NCBI GenBank assembly: GCA_910585485.1
Contig: CAJUEZ010000007.1
Coordinates: 1-64,000 of the forward strand
Direction of reading: 5' to 3'
Source: an uncultured Clostridia bacterium
Lineage (GTDB): Bacteria; Bacillota; Clostridia; UBA1381
Length of the DNA: 64,000 nucleotides
Numbering within the stretch: the stretch's first letter is position 1; each line of letters opens with the position of its first letter. Positions 63,301 to 64,000 of this stretch are shown in pieces. Under the pieces are notes generated by a model that worked only from the letters and a program-made list of their open reading frames with translations, was not told where the DNA came from and did not search any database. The translations under genes and the position numbers were made by a program.

Positions 63301-63471
63301 GCCTATCGAATAGGCTGTTTTTGTTGCTTTTTCTAAAAAAGCAATGACGCTTTGCGTCAACAGTGAAAACTATTCAGTGAATAGTTTTCACACACAGCCG
63401 ATTAAATGAGTAACACTCATTTTGCATTGTGATAATCAATGCGGCAATCAATTATGATTGCGTTCGGCTGT
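63301..63471. repeat. Cluster of seven inverted repeats upstream of the relaxase
   Basis: Consecutive hairpins: GCCTAT/ATAGGC (63301-63315), TTGCTTTTT/AAAAAGCAA (63324-63344), TGACGC/GCGTCA (63345-63359), GTGAAAACTATTCA/TGAATAGTTTTCAC (63363-63391), AAATGAGT/ACTCATTT (63404-63422), GCATTG/CAATGC (63424-63442) and GCAATCA/TGATTGC (63444-63461). The last three are enclosed by ACAGCCGA/TCGGCTGT (63394-63401, 63464-63471). No ORF fits here. Confidence 0.88.
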
Positions 63472-63537
63472 ACGGCAAATGAGCGACAGCAAATTTGACG
63501 AGCCTCCTGCAAGGACGCCGCTCGCCGTAGGCGATAC

Positions 63538-63570
63538 CACCGCTTGAAAAGTGGTGAGTAAGTGCGCATT
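63538..63570 (+). other. Probable oriT (nic region)
   Basis: Inverted repeat CACCGCTT GAA AAGTGGTG followed two bases later by TAAGTGCGC, the nic core of RSF1010/R1162-type (MobQ) oriT sites, where an inverted repeat also lies just 5' of the nick. The neighbouring relaxase is of the matching class. Nick position (after TAAGTGCG) is inferred from RSF1010. Confidence 0.78.
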
Positions 63571-63574
63571 TCAT

Positions 63575-63610
63575 GAAAAAAAGTAAGGAGTTCCGAAAAT
63601 CGGAACTCCC
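63575..63610 (-). terminator. Terminator of the DUF3847 gene
   Basis: Minus strand GGAGTTCCG / CGGAACTCC followed by TTACTTTTTTT, ten bases past the stop. Confidence 0.88.
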
Positions 63611-63619
63611 ATAATAACG

Positions 63620-63820
63620 CTATCGCTTTAAAATATGTAAGAGATAATCCTCCAGATTATCTAATTCAATATCTGTAATATTAGGTACAACCTTTTCCAA
63701 GATTGCACCCTCTTGAATAAGCCGTCTTGTCCGAGCCTTACGCTCTTTTTCTCGGCTTCGGTTTTGAGCCTGTTCAAGTCTGTGTTTCTCTTGTAATAAT
63801 CTTTTTTCATTCTCTGTCAT
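63620..63820 (-). CDS. DUF3847 family small protein
   Basis: A 66-residue basic, helical protein (MTENEKRLLQEKHRLEQAQN..., ending in DNLEDYLLHILKR). Small DUF3847 proteins accompany MobA/MobL relaxases in clostridial mobile elements; they may be accessory DNA-binding proteins. The ATG at 63820 follows TTAGGAGGG. The frame is open further upstream but that part overlaps a hairpin and the end of the preceding gene. Confidence 0.8.
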   Translation of the reverse strand: MTENEKRLLQEKHRLEQAQNRSREKERKARTRRLIQEGAILEKVVPNITDIELDNLEDYLLHILKR

Positions 63821-63841
63821 AATAAACCCTCCTAACTGAAA

Positions 63842-63871
63842 GAGCGACCTATGATTTCTCATAAGTCGCTC
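63842..63871 (-). terminator. Hairpin between the edge gene and DUF3847
   Basis: GAGCGAC, TATGA / TCATA, GTCGCTC stem with a GAAA-type loop, followed by TTTC on the minus strand. Lies 13 bases after the stop of the gene entering from the right. Confidence 0.6.
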
Positions 63872-63884
63872 AAATGTATTTGTA

Positions 63885-64000
63885 TTATGCGGATTGTTCC
63901 ACTCTTTGTTCTGTCTGTTTCTCTTGCTGTTCAGCAAATTTTTTCTGACGTTTTTTTCTCTATAACGCTTTTGTGCTTCGCGGTGTTTTATACGAAGCTG
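63885..64000 (-). CDS. 3' end of a Lys/Gln/Glu-rich protein, cut by window, with apparent -1 frameshift
   Basis: Reading left from the edge, the frame QLRIKHREAQKRYRE is open to a run of seven A. The natural continuation KKRQKKFAEQQEKQTEQ...SA followed by a stop is in the -1 frame. The junction is A AAA AAC in the correct register for -1 slippage. Without a shift the frame runs through unrelated sequence into DUF3847. The protein looks like a charged helical segment; family unknown. Confidence 0.45.

Noticed and set aside
63394..63471. Cloverleaf fold considered as a tRNA gene
   Set aside because: No GTTCRANNC T-loop, no D-loop GG, wrong arm sizes and an 8-bp closing stem; only the outline resembles a tRNA.
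63821..63937. N-terminal extension of the DUF3847 protein
   Set aside because: The extension overlaps the hairpin at 63842-63871 and the shifted end of the preceding gene, while the ATG at 63820 has an ideal RBS.

Overview
The window looks like a chromosome segment of a strictly anaerobic, spore-forming, low-to-mid GC Firmicute of class Clostridia. The signs are spoIIID, a PdaA-type spore-cortex deacetylase, class III (anaerobic) ribonucleotide reductase, an [FeFe] hydrogenase, formate-THF ligase, AddAB in place of RecBCD, and strong G-rich Shine-Dalgarno sites. A family 11 rhamnogalacturonan lyase and an L-arabinose catabolic gene pair suggest a plant cell-wall (pectin) user such as a gut Clostridium relative. 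The species cannot be fixed from sequence reading alone.

Layout. 1-1.5 kb: end of an integrated element (tyrosine integrase with an inserted helix-turn-helix) lying beside the 3' end of an initiator tRNA-fMet gene. 1.8-8.6 kb: GtrA-like protein, YifB/ComM ATPase, CDF metal exporter with a BlaI-type repressor, SpoIIID, YebC and a GH13 amylase. 8.7-12.1 kb: leftward operon of a DUF815 ATPase and two exported proteins. 12.2-15.4 kb: FGGY kinase, araD and a zinc-ribbon membrane protein. 15.4-19.2 kb: small orphan ORF, M14 peptidase, pyridoxal-type kinase, [FeFe] hydrogenase. 19.4-25.7 kb: cca, then a leftward housekeeping cluster (rsmD, coaD, coiled-coil gene, fhs, tsaE, tsaB, rpiB). 25.9-30.8 kb: rhamnogalacturonan lyase and two divergent polysaccharide deacetylases. 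30.9-33.5 kb: nrdD-nrdG behind NrdR-like boxes. 33.8-38.5 kb: leftward translation cluster rpmG-secE-nusG-rplK-rplA-rplJ-rplL-yceD-rpmF, with an L10 leader attenuator, two L1-type mRNA motifs, and a tandem pair of long-hairpin repeats between rplA and rplJ. 38.6-52.6 kb: SNF2 helicase, GT-C-like membrane protein, Yip1-like protein, ridA, addB, addA and a small anchored coiled-coil protein. 52.7-54.7 kb: HAD phosphatase and a DUF421/DUF4363 pair. 54.9-61.5 kb: two large exported proteins, an M6 metalloprotease and a Kelch/Ig-like protein whose reading frame is broken in two. 61.6-64 kb: mobilisation module of a second mobile element (MobQ-type relaxase, an oriT resembling that of RSF1010, DUF3847).

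The parts that annotation alone does not explain are the mobilisation region (at least seven inverted repeats in 170 bp next to a recognisable nic site), the paired 106-bp palindromic elements inside the ribosomal-protein cluster, the split Kelch/Ig gene, a canonical A AAA AAC slippery heptamer at the right edge, and the HTH insertion in the left-edge integrase. I found no CRISPR array and no clear new multi-gene defence or secondary-metabolite system.
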